36,123 bases of DNA, taken from the NCBI GenBank assembly GCA_964509975.1, contig CAZDZO010000011.1, positions 1 through 36,123 on the forward strand, written 5' to 3'. Of this stretch, positions 7,851 through 15,497 are shown one piece after another. The DNA comes from CAZVBV01 sp964509975 (lineage in GTDB: Bacteria > Patescibacteriota > Gracilibacteria > UBA4473). The stretch's first letter is position 1, and each line of letters starts with the position of its first letter. The notes under the pieces were generated by a model. That model ran no database searches. It had not been told where the DNA came from and saw only the letters and a program-made list of their open reading frames with translations. Made by a program: the position numbers and the translations under genes.

Positions 7851-9470
7851 GTGATACAAAAAACCTGCACCGTCTCTGGGAAATCATTTGAAGTCACGGA
7901 AGATGATTTGAAGTTTTATGAGAAGATGGGCGTTCCAGCACCCTCTCTTTGTCCTGAAGAACGACAACGAAAGCGTTTGGTATGGAGAAACGAACGAACG
8001 CTCTATCGTCGAACTTGTGATTTGTGTAAGAAATCAATGATTGCTACTCACGATAAAAACGTCCCTTTTTCTGTTTATTGCAAAGATTGTTGGTTTGGTG
8101 ACAAATGGAATGCGAAGAAATTTGGACGAGACTTTGATTTTTCTCGCCCTTTCTTCGAGCAATTTGCAGATCTCATGCGAGCCGTTCCAAGGCGTTCAAT
8201 CCTCAATGAACGAAGTGAAAATTGCGAATTCACTCATTACTCTATTCAGAATAAGAATTGTTTTTTCCTTGTTGGCACCGCTTTATGCGAGGATTCGATG
8301 TTTGGGTATCGATCATTTCACACCAAGGATTGTGTCGATTTTTCTTTTTTGCTCAAAGGAGAACTTTGTTATCAGTGTCTTGAATGCGAAAACCTCTATG
8401 ATTCCGTCTACTGTATTCGGTGCAAAAACTCACAAAATCTCTCCGTCTGTCACGACTGTCAAAACTGCAATCATTGCTTTGGCTGTACGAATTTAAGAAA
8501 TAAAGAGTTTTGTTGGGGAAACAAGCAACTCACCTCTGAAGAATTTTTCAAAAAATTAAAGAAACAAACGAGTTCTTGGAAAAACTTCGATGCCCTTCGG
8601 AAATCCGGAATCTTTAGAGCAACTCGACAGATCCAATGTGAAAACTGTGTCGGTGACAACATTGAAAAGTCAAAGAACTGCCGACAATGTTATGATTTCT
8701 CTGAAGGAGAAGATTGTAGTTACTGTATGTCAGGAACAAAGAATACAAATTGTTCGGACACAGAGTTCATTGATAATAGCCATTGGTGCTGGAATGGAGC
8801 CTCTCAAGAACTTAACAATAATTGTGTTTGTTGTGCCGTTGTATGGTATGCAAATGATGTTTTTTATTCCGAAGATAGCTCCTCTTCTCATGATTTGTTT
8901 GGATGCATTGGAATACGCCAGGCTGAGTATTGCATTCTCAATAAAGAGTATTCCCGAGATGAGTATTTCGCATTGCGGGACAAAATTATCAAACACATGA
9001 AAAAGACTGGAGAATGGGGAGAGTTCTTTCCAATGGAGATTGCCCCTTTTGCTTATAATGAAACTGTGGCACAGGAGTATTTCCCTCTCACGAAAAAAGA
9101 AGTCTTGTCTCGCGGATGGAAATGGCGTGATCCCGAAAAGAAGGATTATCAATCTGCAACAATAAAAGAGATTCCCCCTTTCGTTAAAGACGTAAAAGCC
9201 TCTCTTTGTGAAGAGATTTTGGCATGTAAGACCTGTTCCAAGAATTACCAAATCCAAAAACAAGAACTGAAGTTTTACAAAAAAATGGAACTCCCTATTC
9301 CGCTTAAGTGCCCTGCCTGTCGACATACTGAACGCACTAAATTACGGAATCCACGAACTTTGTACGAGCGAAAATGTGATAAATGTTCTACTGAAATAAA
9401 AACAACTTTCTCGCCTGATAGAGAAGAAAAAGTGTATTGTGAGAAGTGTTATTTATCTTCTGTCCAATGA
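7851..9470 (+). CDS. Cys-rich multi-zinc-ribbon protein, copy A (function unknown)
   Basis: The 539-residue protein contains about 43 cysteines and starts at GTG. Residues 1-80 (KTCTVSGKSFEVTEDDLKFY, then PAPSLCPEERQRKRLVWRNE, CDLC, YCKDCW) and the last 80 (LACKTCSKNYQIQKQELKFY, then CPACRHTERTKLRNPRTLYE, CDKC, YCEKCY) are copies of the same zinc-binding module. So the protein has matching modules at both ends. The middle is rich in NC, YC and CxxC (DCQNCNHCFGCTNLRNKEFC) with a rough 20-25-residue periodicity that suggests a beta-solenoid-like fold. It also has a conserved block SSHDLFGCIGIRQAEYCILN, then KEYSRDEY. No signal peptide or membrane segment is present. Similar hypothetical proteins are, from memory, common in Patescibacteria, but I cannot assign an activity. 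Its TGA overlaps the ATG of copy B (ATGA). Confidence 0.85.
   Translation: MIQKTCTVSGKSFEVTEDDLKFYEKMGVPAPSLCPEERQRKRLVWRNERTLYRRTCDLCKKSMIATHDKNVPFSVYCKDCWFGDKWNAKKFGRDFDFSRPFFEQFADLMRAVPRRSILNERSENCEFTHYSIQNKNCFFLVGTALCEDSMFGYRSFHTKDCVDFSFLLKGELCYQCLECENLYDSVYCIRCKNSQNLSVCHDCQNCNHCFGCTNLRNKEFCWGNKQLTSEEFFKKLKKQTSSWKNFDALRKSGIFRATRQIQCENCVGDNIEKSKNCRQCYDFSEGEDCSYCMSGTKNTNCSDTEFIDNSHWCWNGASQELNNNCVCCAVVWYANDVFYSEDSSSSHDLFGCIGIRQAEYCILNKEYSRDEYFALRDKIIKHMKKTGEWGEFFPMEIAPFAYNETVAQEYFPLTKKEVLSRGWKWRDPEKKDYQSATIKEIPPFVKDVKASLCEEILACKTCSKNYQIQKQELKFYKKMELPIPLKCPACRHTERTKLRNPRTLYERKCDKCSTEIKTTFSPDREEKVYCEKCYLSSVQ
7860..7919 (+). repeat. 60-bp block identical to 9473-9532 (5' ends of both Cys-rich genes)
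   Basis: Sixty consecutive bases at the start of copy A are identical to the start of copy B, although most of the rest of the two genes has diverged strongly. Both begin AAAACCTGCACCGTCTCTGG. Confidence 0.9.
9381..9439 (+). repeat. 59-bp block identical to 11048-11106 (3' ends of both Cys-rich genes)
   Basis: The C-terminal coding segment for KCSTEIKTTFSPDREEKVYC is identical at the DNA level in both copies, including third codon positions. Flanking codons differ. Confidence 0.9.
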
Positions 9471-11137
9471 AGAAAACCTGCACCGTCTCTGGGAAATCAT
9501 TTGAAGTCACGGAAGATGATTTGAAGTTTTATAAAAAGATGGGAGTGCCGGTTCCGACATTGTGTCCCGAAGAACGACAACGGCGAAAATCTGTCTGGCG
9601 AAATGAGAAAAAATTCTATCGACGCAAATGTGATCTCACTCAAAAAAATATTATTTCGATGTATTCTCAAGATTCTCCTTTTAAGGTGTATGATCAGGAG
9701 TCCTGGTGGTCTGACAAATGGAATGCACTTGATTTTGGACGCGATTTTGATTTTTCTCGCCCATTTTTTGAACAATTTCAAGAGCTGCAATTAAAAGTCC
9801 CTCGACTCTCTCTTGTGAACAAAAAAAGCCAGAATTGCCAATATACAAATCACGCAGCTGGTAATAAAAACTGCTACCTCGCAACAGTAACTTTTGACTC
9901 TGAAGATATTTATTACAGTAACTGGGTCGTCGACCACGGTGTAAATTGCGTCGATTGTTCTTATTTATTCGAGGGCTCCCAACTTTGTTATGAAGTTTAT
10001 TATGCTTGGGGCGGATATCAGTCATTCTTCTGTGAACTCATAAGGCGATGTAGTGATTCCTGGTTTTGCTATGACTGCATTAATTGCAACAACTGTTTTA
10101 TGTGTTCCAATCTCCGGAATAAAGAATTTTGTATTAAAAATAAACAATACGAAAAGAAAGATTATCAAAAAATAATGGCTGATATTTTTCCAATGACCTA
10201 TTCGAAGTTAGAAGAGTTTAAAAATCTTTTTACCGAATTCAAGGAATCTTCCATTCATCGAGCAACCTATTGCTTACAAACTGAAAATTCTTCTGGAAAT
10301 ATGCTTTTTAACACGAAAAACTGCCAACAATGTTTCGATTGTGTAGACATAGAGGACTCAAGCTATTGCACAGATGTGCTCAGTCTTAAGGATGTGCGAG
10401 ATGCTTATCATATGGGCTGGAGCCAGCTCATTTACGATTGCCATGCTATGTCCAACGGATTTGATGCCATGTTTTGCCACTTTTCCTACGACAATAAAAA
10501 TATTACCTACTGTGATTCTGTTCACAACAGTCATGATCTTTTTGGATGTGTTGGTCTTAATCACAGGAAATATTGCATCTTGAATAAAGAATATTCAAAA
10601 GATGAATACGAGAAATTGCGAGAGAAGATTATTGAACATATGAAACAAAACCCCGGATCGGAGTCCGGGGCAGGCTCCGAATGGGGAGAATTTTTTCCTC
10701 TGAATCTTGCTCCCTTCGCTTATAACGAAAGCATCGCCATGGAGTTTTTCCCGCTTTCAGAAGAGGAGGCCCTTTCTCGTAGTTGTCGCTGGAAAGAGGA
10801 GGCGGAAACCGACTACAGACCTGCTACCCTTTCTACTCTTCCTGAGACCATCTCGGAAGTTCCCGACAGTATCCTGAAAGAAGTTCTTGCCTGCAAGAAA
10901 TGTACAAGAAACTATCAAATTCAAAGCGAAGAATTAAAATTTTATCAAAAAATGGGACTTCCTCTTCCGAGGCAATGCCCTGAATGTCGCCACAAAAGAC
11001 GAGTTGCATTGCGTCCCCCAAGAGAACTCTGGAAACGGAAATGCGAAAAATGTTCTACTGAAATAAAAACAACTTTCTCGCCTGATAGAGAAGAAAAAGT
11101 GTATTGCGAAAAGTGTTATCTTGAGTGCGTAAATTGA
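9467..11137 (+). CDS. Cys-rich multi-zinc-ribbon protein, copy B (function unknown)
   Basis: This 556-residue paralogue lies immediately downstream of copy A, overlapping it by four bases. I chose the ATG at 9467, which gives MKKTCTVSGKSFEV matching copy A; an upstream start would extend into copy A. It has the same plan: an N-terminal zinc module (CTVSGKSF...LCPEERQRRKSVWRN...CDL), a Cys/Asn-rich centre with DCINCNNCFMCSNLRNKEFC and NSHDLFGCVGLNHRKYCILN, then a C-terminal zinc module. The second pair in the N-terminal module is degraded: CDLTQK and YDQESW replace CDLC and YCKDCW, so that zinc site may be lost. A roughly ten-residue insert, NPGSESGAGS (about 10649-10678), is absent from copy A and coincides with a palindromic repeat. 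The gene converges on the ftsB-like gene with 7 bp between stops. Confidence 0.85.
   Translation: MKKTCTVSGKSFEVTEDDLKFYKKMGVPVPTLCPEERQRRKSVWRNEKKFYRRKCDLTQKNIISMYSQDSPFKVYDQESWWSDKWNALDFGRDFDFSRPFFEQFQELQLKVPRLSLVNKKSQNCQYTNHAAGNKNCYLATVTFDSEDIYYSNWVVDHGVNCVDCSYLFEGSQLCYEVYYAWGGYQSFFCELIRRCSDSWFCYDCINCNNCFMCSNLRNKEFCIKNKQYEKKDYQKIMADIFPMTYSKLEEFKNLFTEFKESSIHRATYCLQTENSSGNMLFNTKNCQQCFDCVDIEDSSYCTDVLSLKDVRDAYHMGWSQLIYDCHAMSNGFDAMFCHFSYDNKNITYCDSVHNSHDLFGCVGLNHRKYCILNKEYSKDEYEKLREKIIEHMKQNPGSESGAGSEWGEFFPLNLAPFAYNESIAMEFFPLSEEEALSRSCRWKEEAETDYRPATLSTLPETISEVPDSILKEVLACKKCTRNYQIQSEELKFYQKMGLPLPRQCPECRHKRRVALRPPRELWKRKCEKCSTEIKTTFSPDREEKVYCEKCYLECVN
9473..9532 (+). repeat. 60-bp block identical to 7860-7919
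   Basis: Start of copy B; partner of the block at the start of copy A. Confidence 0.9.
10651..10670. repeat. Palindromic repeat in frame in copy B
   Basis: CCCCGGA-TCGGAG-TCCGGGG forms a 7-bp stem with a 6-nt loop. It encodes part of NPGSESGAGS, which copy A lacks at the aligned place (HMKKTGEWGEFF versus HMKQ...SEWGEFF). It looks like an intergenic-type palindrome that entered the gene without breaking the frame. Confidence 0.7.
11048..11106 (+). repeat. 59-bp block identical to 9381-9439
   Basis: End of copy B; partner of the block near the end of copy A. Confidence 0.9.
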
Positions 11138-11144
11138 AAATCCC

Positions 11145-11543
11145 CTACCGATTCCCCCAAAACAACCACTTCCATTTATCAAGAACCGGTACATCTTCAC
11201 GAACTACTTGGTCGAGTTTTCGTTGTTCGGTTTGAGTGGGCAGGATTTCTAATTTTTCTTCAATGAAAACGAGTACATTTTCTCCAAATTGTTTTTTTCC
11301 CATTTGCATCTTCGCTTCTTTATCGACGTGTTGAGGAGTTTTGAGATATTCCAATCGTTTTTTCTTTTCTTCTATTTCCAATAAATTCTCTTCATTCTGT
11401 ACACGAATCGCTTCAATTTCATCATTAATCTTTTTGCTTTCGTGCAGGAAGCTTGCCAAACTGTAAAGCAGGTAGAAGATCACCAGGAAGATCCCGACTA
11501 GCCAAAACACGTTTTGTGAATGATGAATATTATTTCCTCTCAT
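11145..11543 (-). CDS. FtsB/DivIC-like septum formation protein
   Basis: This is a 132-residue single-pass membrane protein. A hydrophobic helix at about residues 13-33 (VFWLVGIFLVIFYLLYSLAS) is followed by a heptad-rich coiled coil (about 35-75: KKINDEIEAIRVQNEENLLE, then EIEEKKKRLEYL). A short C-terminal domain includes VDKEAKMQMGKKQFGENVLV, the pattern of the FtsB/DivIC family. Such proteins bridge FtsL and FtsQ in the divisome and help activate septal wall synthesis. The assignment rests on topology and the KEAR/KMQMG-like motif, so FtsL-like is an alternative. The gene diverges from pth with 47 bp between start codons. Confidence 0.75.
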   Translation of the reverse strand: MRGNNIHHSQNVFWLVGIFLVIFYLLYSLASFLHESKKINDEIEAIRVQNEENLLEIEEKKKRLEYLKTPQHVDKEAKMQMGKKQFGENVLVFIEEKLEILPTQTEQRKLDQVVREDVPVLDKWKWLFWGNR

Positions 11544-11554
11544 GCGTAAGGGGA

Positions 11555-11583
11555 TTGAAACAAATTCCGGAACAAATTACAAT
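11555..11583 (+). promoter_or_regulatory. Promoter of pth, predicting a nearly leaderless mRNA
   Basis: TTGAAA (11555-11560), a 17-bp spacer and TACAAT (11578-11583). The -10 ends only 7 bp before the pth ATG at 11591, so transcription should begin at or next to the start codon. Confidence 0.6.
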
Positions 11584-11590
11584 CAAAAAG

Positions 11591-12127
11591 ATGAAACTTT
11601 TAGTGGGCCTCGGAAATTATCCAGCAAAGTATAACCAAACAAGACATAATCTTGGATTTTTGACAGTAGAATACATTGCAAAGAAATATGAGTGTGAGCC
11701 ATTCAAAGACGACAAAAAGTTCTTTGGACAAGTTACGCAAGGACAGGTGGGAAAAGAAAAGGTAGTCCTTCTCAAACCCGCAACCTACATGAATCTTAGT
11801 GGAAAATCCGTTCAGGCAGTGGCTCATTTTTACAAAATCAAACCTGAAAACATCGTGCTTTTCTTTGATGATGCCGATTTAGAATTTGGAACAGTGCGTT
11901 TTCGCAATGATAGCAGTGCCGGTGGGCATAATGGCGTGAAGTCAGTGATTGAGGTACTCGGCACCAATAAATTTCCACGAATAAAGATGGGGATTGCAAC
12001 AGAAGAAAAAAAGAAAATGCCCACTGAAGCCTTTGTGTTGCAGAAATTTTCTGAGAAAGAATGGGCGGATGTTCCGAATGTTATTGAGAAAGGAGTACAA
12101 CTATTTCTTGAAAAAAATTCATGTTAA
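11591..12127 (+). CDS. pth: Peptidyl-tRNA hydrolase
   Basis: This 178-residue enzyme hydrolyses the ester bond of peptidyl-tRNAs that drop off the ribosome, recycling tRNA. Family hallmarks are LLVGLGNYPAKYNQTRHNLG (with the catalytic His of RHNLGF), KPATYMNLSG (substrate-binding Asn), DDADLEFGTVRFRNDSSAGG, then HNGVKS, and the following region PRIKMGIAT. I chose the ATG at 11591 because homology starts at MKLLVGLGN. The open frame upstream runs through the divergent gene's start and a promoter. The stop overlaps the next gene by 7 bp, implying coupling. Confidence 0.96.
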   Translation: MKLLVGLGNYPAKYNQTRHNLGFLTVEYIAKKYECEPFKDDKKFFGQVTQGQVGKEKVVLLKPATYMNLSGKSVQAVAHFYKIKPENIVLFFDDADLEFGTVRFRNDSSAGGHNGVKSVIEVLGTNKFPRIKMGIATEEKKKMPTEAFVLQKFSEKEWADVPNVIEKGVQLFLEKNSC

Positions 12128-12693
12128 CGGATTTCGTTTCGAGCCAAAGAACTTGGATCTTCTCTAAAAACGGAGGATCGAGGTCTCCTGTAGGAAAATT
12201 GGTAGACTTTGTCGTCAACCCCGACACCGGTGTTTTTGAAGCCTTCTGGGTAGAAACCACGCAAGGATTGAAACTTCTTTCCCGTAAAGATGTTCTTCGG
12301 TGGCATCGTGGAAAAATTCTTGTTGCCGATAGTGGAGATTTTTCTGATCCCGAACAACTTCCACGACTAAAAAAAATAATGGAACGAGAAATTCCTATTC
12401 TCAATGCCAAAGTGTTTTCTGTGCGAACAACGGTTCAAGATCTTGCACAAAAAAAAACAGGTGAAAAAACCTATATCGGACGTGTGAAAAATTTTTCATT
12501 CGACACACTCTCTCCTCGTCTGATAACAATAATCGTGCAGTCTGGGTTTCTTTTTTGGGAGAAACGAAGAATTATTCCACGCACTCGTATCTTGAAGATG
12601 GAGAACGAAGGAATTCTTGTTTCTGAAAATCAGATTATTGCTGATGAAAAACCAATAATTGAAGGGAAAAAAAGGGTCTCGGAAGTGGAGTAA
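12121..12693 (+). CDS. PRC-barrel domain protein
   Basis: This 190-residue soluble protein has an N-terminal beta-barrel-like segment (about residues 20-80: SPVGKLVDFVVNPDTGVFEA, then FWVETTQGLKLLSRKDVLRW). That segment matches the PRC-barrel pattern of a GKV.D followed by a phrase such as G....F. A second half (about 105-175) repeats a similar layout (GEKTYIGRVKNFSFDTLSPR, then IIPRTRILKMENEGILV). It probably contains two PRC-like barrels. PRC barrels occur in RimM, photosynthetic reaction centre H subunit and many small proteins of unknown role, so no specific function is assigned. It overlaps pth by 7 bp and is followed by a hairpin-rich region. Confidence 0.7.
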   Translation: MLTDFVSSQRTWIFSKNGGSRSPVGKLVDFVVNPDTGVFEAFWVETTQGLKLLSRKDVLRWHRGKILVADSGDFSDPEQLPRLKKIMEREIPILNAKVFSVRTTVQDLAQKKTGEKTYIGRVKNFSFDTLSPRLITIIVQSGFLFWEKRRIIPRTRILKMENEGILVSENQIIADEKPIIEGKKRVSEVE

Positions 12694-12703
12694 TCTTTTT
12701 ATT

Positions 12704-12783
12704 TCTCTCTCCCTTTGGGAGAGAGATTAAGAGAGAGGGTTTTTTTCACTCCCTCTCCCCACCCCTCCCCCACAGGGGGAGGG
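12704..12783. repeat. Two adjacent GC/CT-rich hairpins (probable terminator region)
   Basis: The first hairpin is TCTCTCTCCC-TTT-GGGAGAGAGA (12704-12726), followed after 12 bp by a T7 run. The second pairs CCCTCCCCC with GGGGGAGGG around ACA (about 12764-12784). They separate the PRC-barrel gene from fbp and resemble low-complexity palindromes elsewhere in the window (18352-18416). Confidence 0.6.
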
Positions 12784-12844
12784 AGCATGTCTTCTTTTTT
12801 TAAAATTCACGAGTATACTCACACTACTTTCTTACTTTTTCCTT

Positions 12845-13765
12845 ATGCAATTTTTCAATCACTTTCTTCGGGAAAATGGTGTTTCAAACGAACTGAGGTC
12901 TCTTCTCTACCACATCGCTCGATCAATTAAATATATTAACTTCTCACTTCGTGCAGGAAATACGGTTGGAGCAAGTACGATGAATGCCTCCGGAGAGGAT
13001 CAATTGAAATTAGATGTTCTTTCTAATGAAATTATTTGTAAGGAACTTGAGAAATCAGAACTGGCCGCCATCATTGCCAGTGAGGAAGAAGACGATTGTC
13101 GATTCTTCAATGCTCCTCGTGGAAAATTCGGGGTTTCTTTCGACCCACTGGATGGAAGTTCTCTTGTCGATGCGAACTTAGCGATTGGCTCTATTTTTGG
13201 AATCTGGGATTGTGACAAGTTCATTGGAACCACTGGAAGAAAAAACATGGTCGCCGCTTGCTACGCGGTTTATGGACCACGTATTTCTTTTGTTATTGCG
13301 GTAAAAGGAAAAGGTGTGCATGAATTCGAACTCAACGACGTCGGAGAATTTGTTTTGGTTCGGGAGAATATAACCCTTAAACCTGATTCAAAATATTTTG
13401 CTCCCGGAAATCTCCGATCAACCTGTGGAAATGAAAAATATCTCGAACTCATTCAAAGCTGGATTGCTGACTGTCGAACACTAAGATACTCCGGAGGAAT
13501 GGTTCCTGATCTTCATCATATTCTTTCCAAGGGAGAAGGGATTTTTAGTTATCCACGAGATGAAAAATATACGAGTGGAAAACTCCGGCTACTTTTTGAA
13601 TGCGCCCCTTTTGGAATGATCTTTGAAGAAGCTGGTGGACTAGCACTCGATCAAGACGGAAAACCAGTCATGGAAATCGAAGTGACCGAAACACATCAAC
13701 GAACGCCTATCTTCATCGGATCGAAGAACGAAGTTCAAAAATGTGTTGACACCCTGAATGAGTGA
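12845..13765 (+). CDS. fbp: Fructose-1,6-bisphosphatase class I
   Basis: This 306-residue enzyme removes the 1-phosphate from fructose-1,6-bisphosphate in gluconeogenesis and sugar-phosphate recycling. The metal-binding signature DPLDGSS is at residues 100-106. The upstream acidic EEED at 80-83 supplies further ligands. The C-terminal region KLRLLFECAPFGMIFEEAGG is the class I FBPase signature. Length is slightly short compared with about 330. The start at 12845 is the first ATG after the hairpin region; no SD is obvious. It overlaps the following permease gene by 8 bp. Confidence 0.95.
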   Translation: MQFFNHFLRENGVSNELRSLLYHIARSIKYINFSLRAGNTVGASTMNASGEDQLKLDVLSNEIICKELEKSELAAIIASEEEDDCRFFNAPRGKFGVSFDPLDGSSLVDANLAIGSIFGIWDCDKFIGTTGRKNMVAACYAVYGPRISFVIAVKGKGVHEFELNDVGEFVLVRENITLKPDSKYFAPGNLRSTCGNEKYLELIQSWIADCRTLRYSGGMVPDLHHILSKGEGIFSYPRDEKYTSGKLRLLFECAPFGMIFEEAGGLALDQDGKPVMEIEVTETHQRTPIFIGSKNEVQKCVDTLNE

Positions 13766-14465
13766 CATCGCCATTATTGGTCTCGTCTTCTGCTTGTGCT
13801 TCTGTGTGCAGAGCGTCTTTGGATTTGCTGGGAATGTGCTCTCTATTGCGATTTTAAGTTTCTTTTTTGATATCAAAGAAATAATTGCACTGGCCGTCCT
13901 CATTGGGGGAATCGCAAGTTTGCTTATCCTCCTCTCTGATCGGAAATCTTTTTCTTGGAAACTTTTATTTGAAATCCTTATCCCTGCCGTTCCAGGAGTT
14001 TTGTTGGGAATCTTCTTTCTCAGAAAATATGACTCCGAGATCATTCTCTATCTCTTTTCGATATTCCTGATTATCTATGCTCTGTGGACACTCGCTCTCC
14101 CAAAAACACGTATTCCAAATATTCTAAAACCCACGATGAACTTTGTGAGTGGAGTTTTTGGTGGTATTTTTGGTGGATCAGGACCTTTCCTCATCGCCGC
14201 CATGAGAGAGAAATTTAAAAACAAGGCAACCCTTCGTGGAACATTCGCCGTTCTTTCGGTCATCTTCACTGTAATACGAATTCCACTTTATTTTCATGGA
14301 AATGTTTCCAGTTTTGAGAATGTTGTTCCTTTTTGGTGGGTTGTTTTTCCCCTCATTTTTTGTATTTGGATTGGACACCGTATCCACGTCAAAAGATCAG
14401 AACGGTATTTTCGCATTGGAATATCGGTATTGCTTTTGGTCGCCGGAATCTCGTTTTTGGTGTAG
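13758..14465 (+). CDS. TauE/SafE-family membrane permease
   Basis: This 235-residue integral membrane protein has about seven or eight hydrophobic segments (about residues 4-22, 27-58, 68-88, 95-114, 157-178, 190-210 and 218-235). The two internal halves each carry a family-typical glycine-rich stretch: FGFAGNVLSIA near the N-terminus and VSGVFGGIFGGSGPFLIAAM in the middle. Family members export or import sulfite, sulfoacetate and other organic anions, and the substrate here cannot be read from sequence. It overlaps fbp by 8 bp, so they are probably co-transcribed. Confidence 0.85.
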   Translation: MSDIAIIGLVFCLCFCVQSVFGFAGNVLSIAILSFFFDIKEIIALAVLIGGIASLLILLSDRKSFSWKLLFEILIPAVPGVLLGIFFLRKYDSEIILYLFSIFLIIYALWTLALPKTRIPNILKPTMNFVSGVFGGIFGGSGPFLIAAMREKFKNKATLRGTFAVLSVIFTVIRIPLYFHGNVSSFENVVPFWWVVFPLIFCIWIGHRIHVKRSERYFRIGISVLLLVAGISFLV

Positions 14466-14478
14466 TCTGCGCGTGATT

Positions 14479-15402
14479 ATGAATATTTCAGAAGCGGTTG
14501 AACGCTATCTCAAAAACCTGAAGCATATCAAAAATGCTTCTCCTTTTACGTTGAGGAACTACAAACGAAGTTTGAATTTGTTTATGGAAACGGTGGGAAC
14601 TGATCGCAAGTTGTCGAAAATTGAGATGAACGATATCGATGATTTTCGCGATCATATTTTTTCGCTCAAGAGCCGTGACGGAGAATCTCTCGCGCGCGCT
14701 ACGCAGAATATCTATCTCACTCCCGTACGAGCTTTTTTGAAGTTCTGCATTATTCGAGAACTCGATGAAAACATTCTTTCTCCGGATAAGATTGAACTCC
14801 TCAAGCTCGATCCACGCGATGTCTCTGGATTAAATATGGATGAGCTCGACCGACTGAGGAATTGGAACGCAGGAAAAAACGCTCTTATTTCAGCACGAGA
14901 TCGAGCCATTGTGGAGATCTTGTTTTCTACAGGATTGCGAATCTCTGAGTTGTGTAAATTGAATAAGGAAAACGTAAATCTCAAGACTCGAGAATTTACC
15001 GTAATGGGAAAAGGGAAGAAAATCAGAACCGTGTACCTTACTTCTCGAGCAGTAGAAATGCTGGAGAATTATTTGAAAGAACGCACTGACAACTTCCGTC
15101 CAATGTTTATCAATGCTCGAGAAAGAAAAGATGAAATGGAAAATTTTGGGGAATCTAGACGACTCACTCGAACCGCCATCGAAGTCATGGTGCGCGATCG
15201 CGGAAGAAAATCTGGAATTACCAAGCCCGTCACCCCTCACATTCTGCGTCATACATTTGCTACAGCGTTGCTCAAAAATGGAGCTGACCTCCGATCAGTC
15301 CAAGAACTTTTGGGGCATTCCAACATTTCGACAACGCAAATTTACACGCACTTCGCAAATGCGGATTTGAAACGAACACATGAGAAATTCTTAGAAGATT
15401 AG
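14479..15402 (+). CDS. xerD: Tyrosine recombinase, XerC/XerD family
   Basis: This 307-residue site-specific recombinase probably resolves chromosome dimers at dif. It has an N-terminal SAM-like core-binding domain (about 1-105) and a catalytic domain with R154 (STGLRISEL), K178 (MGKGKK), H254-x-x-R257 (HILRHTFAT), H280 (LLGHSNISTTQ) and the nucleophile Y289 (IYTHF). Length and motif order are typical. I chose the ATG at 14479; a GTG two codons earlier is an alternative. The longer frame upstream lies inside the permease gene. No integrase-type context (att site, phage genes) is nearby, so a housekeeping Xer is more likely than an element integrase. XerC versus XerD is not resolved. Confidence 0.92.
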   Translation: MNISEAVERYLKNLKHIKNASPFTLRNYKRSLNLFMETVGTDRKLSKIEMNDIDDFRDHIFSLKSRDGESLARATQNIYLTPVRAFLKFCIIRELDENILSPDKIELLKLDPRDVSGLNMDELDRLRNWNAGKNALISARDRAIVEILFSTGLRISELCKLNKENVNLKTREFTVMGKGKKIRTVYLTSRAVEMLENYLKERTDNFRPMFINARERKDEMENFGESRRLTRTAIEVMVRDRGRKSGITKPVTPHILRHTFATALLKNGADLRSVQELLGHSNISTTQIYTHFANADLKRTHEKFLED

Positions 15403-15412
15403 ATAGCATTTT

Positions 15413-15436
15413 AACAAGGGGTTTAAACCTCTTGTT
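15413..15436. terminator. Hairpin just after xer
   Basis: AACAAGGGGTTTAAACCTCTTGTT is a near-perfect palindrome with a 10-bp arm (one G:T). It lies 10 bp after the stop codon but has no T-run, so it may stabilise the mRNA end rather than terminate. Confidence 0.45.
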
Positions 15437-15469
15437 CTCAAAAAGCAGATTACTCTTTTGGGGGGACTA

Positions 15470-15497
15470 TTGAACACATTGTTTGTTCAATCTTTTT
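15470..15497 (+). terminator. Intrinsic terminator of the fbp-xer unit
   Basis: TTGAACA (15470-15476), a 7-nt loop and TGTTCAA (15484-15490) are followed directly by TCTTTTT. The T-run reaches the last codons of the convergent gene. Confidence 0.65.

Noticed and set aside
14479..15402. Xer-family recombinase as integrase of a mobile element or integron
   Set aside because: No att repeats, phage or plasmid genes around it; housekeeping neighbours and a typical Xer length.
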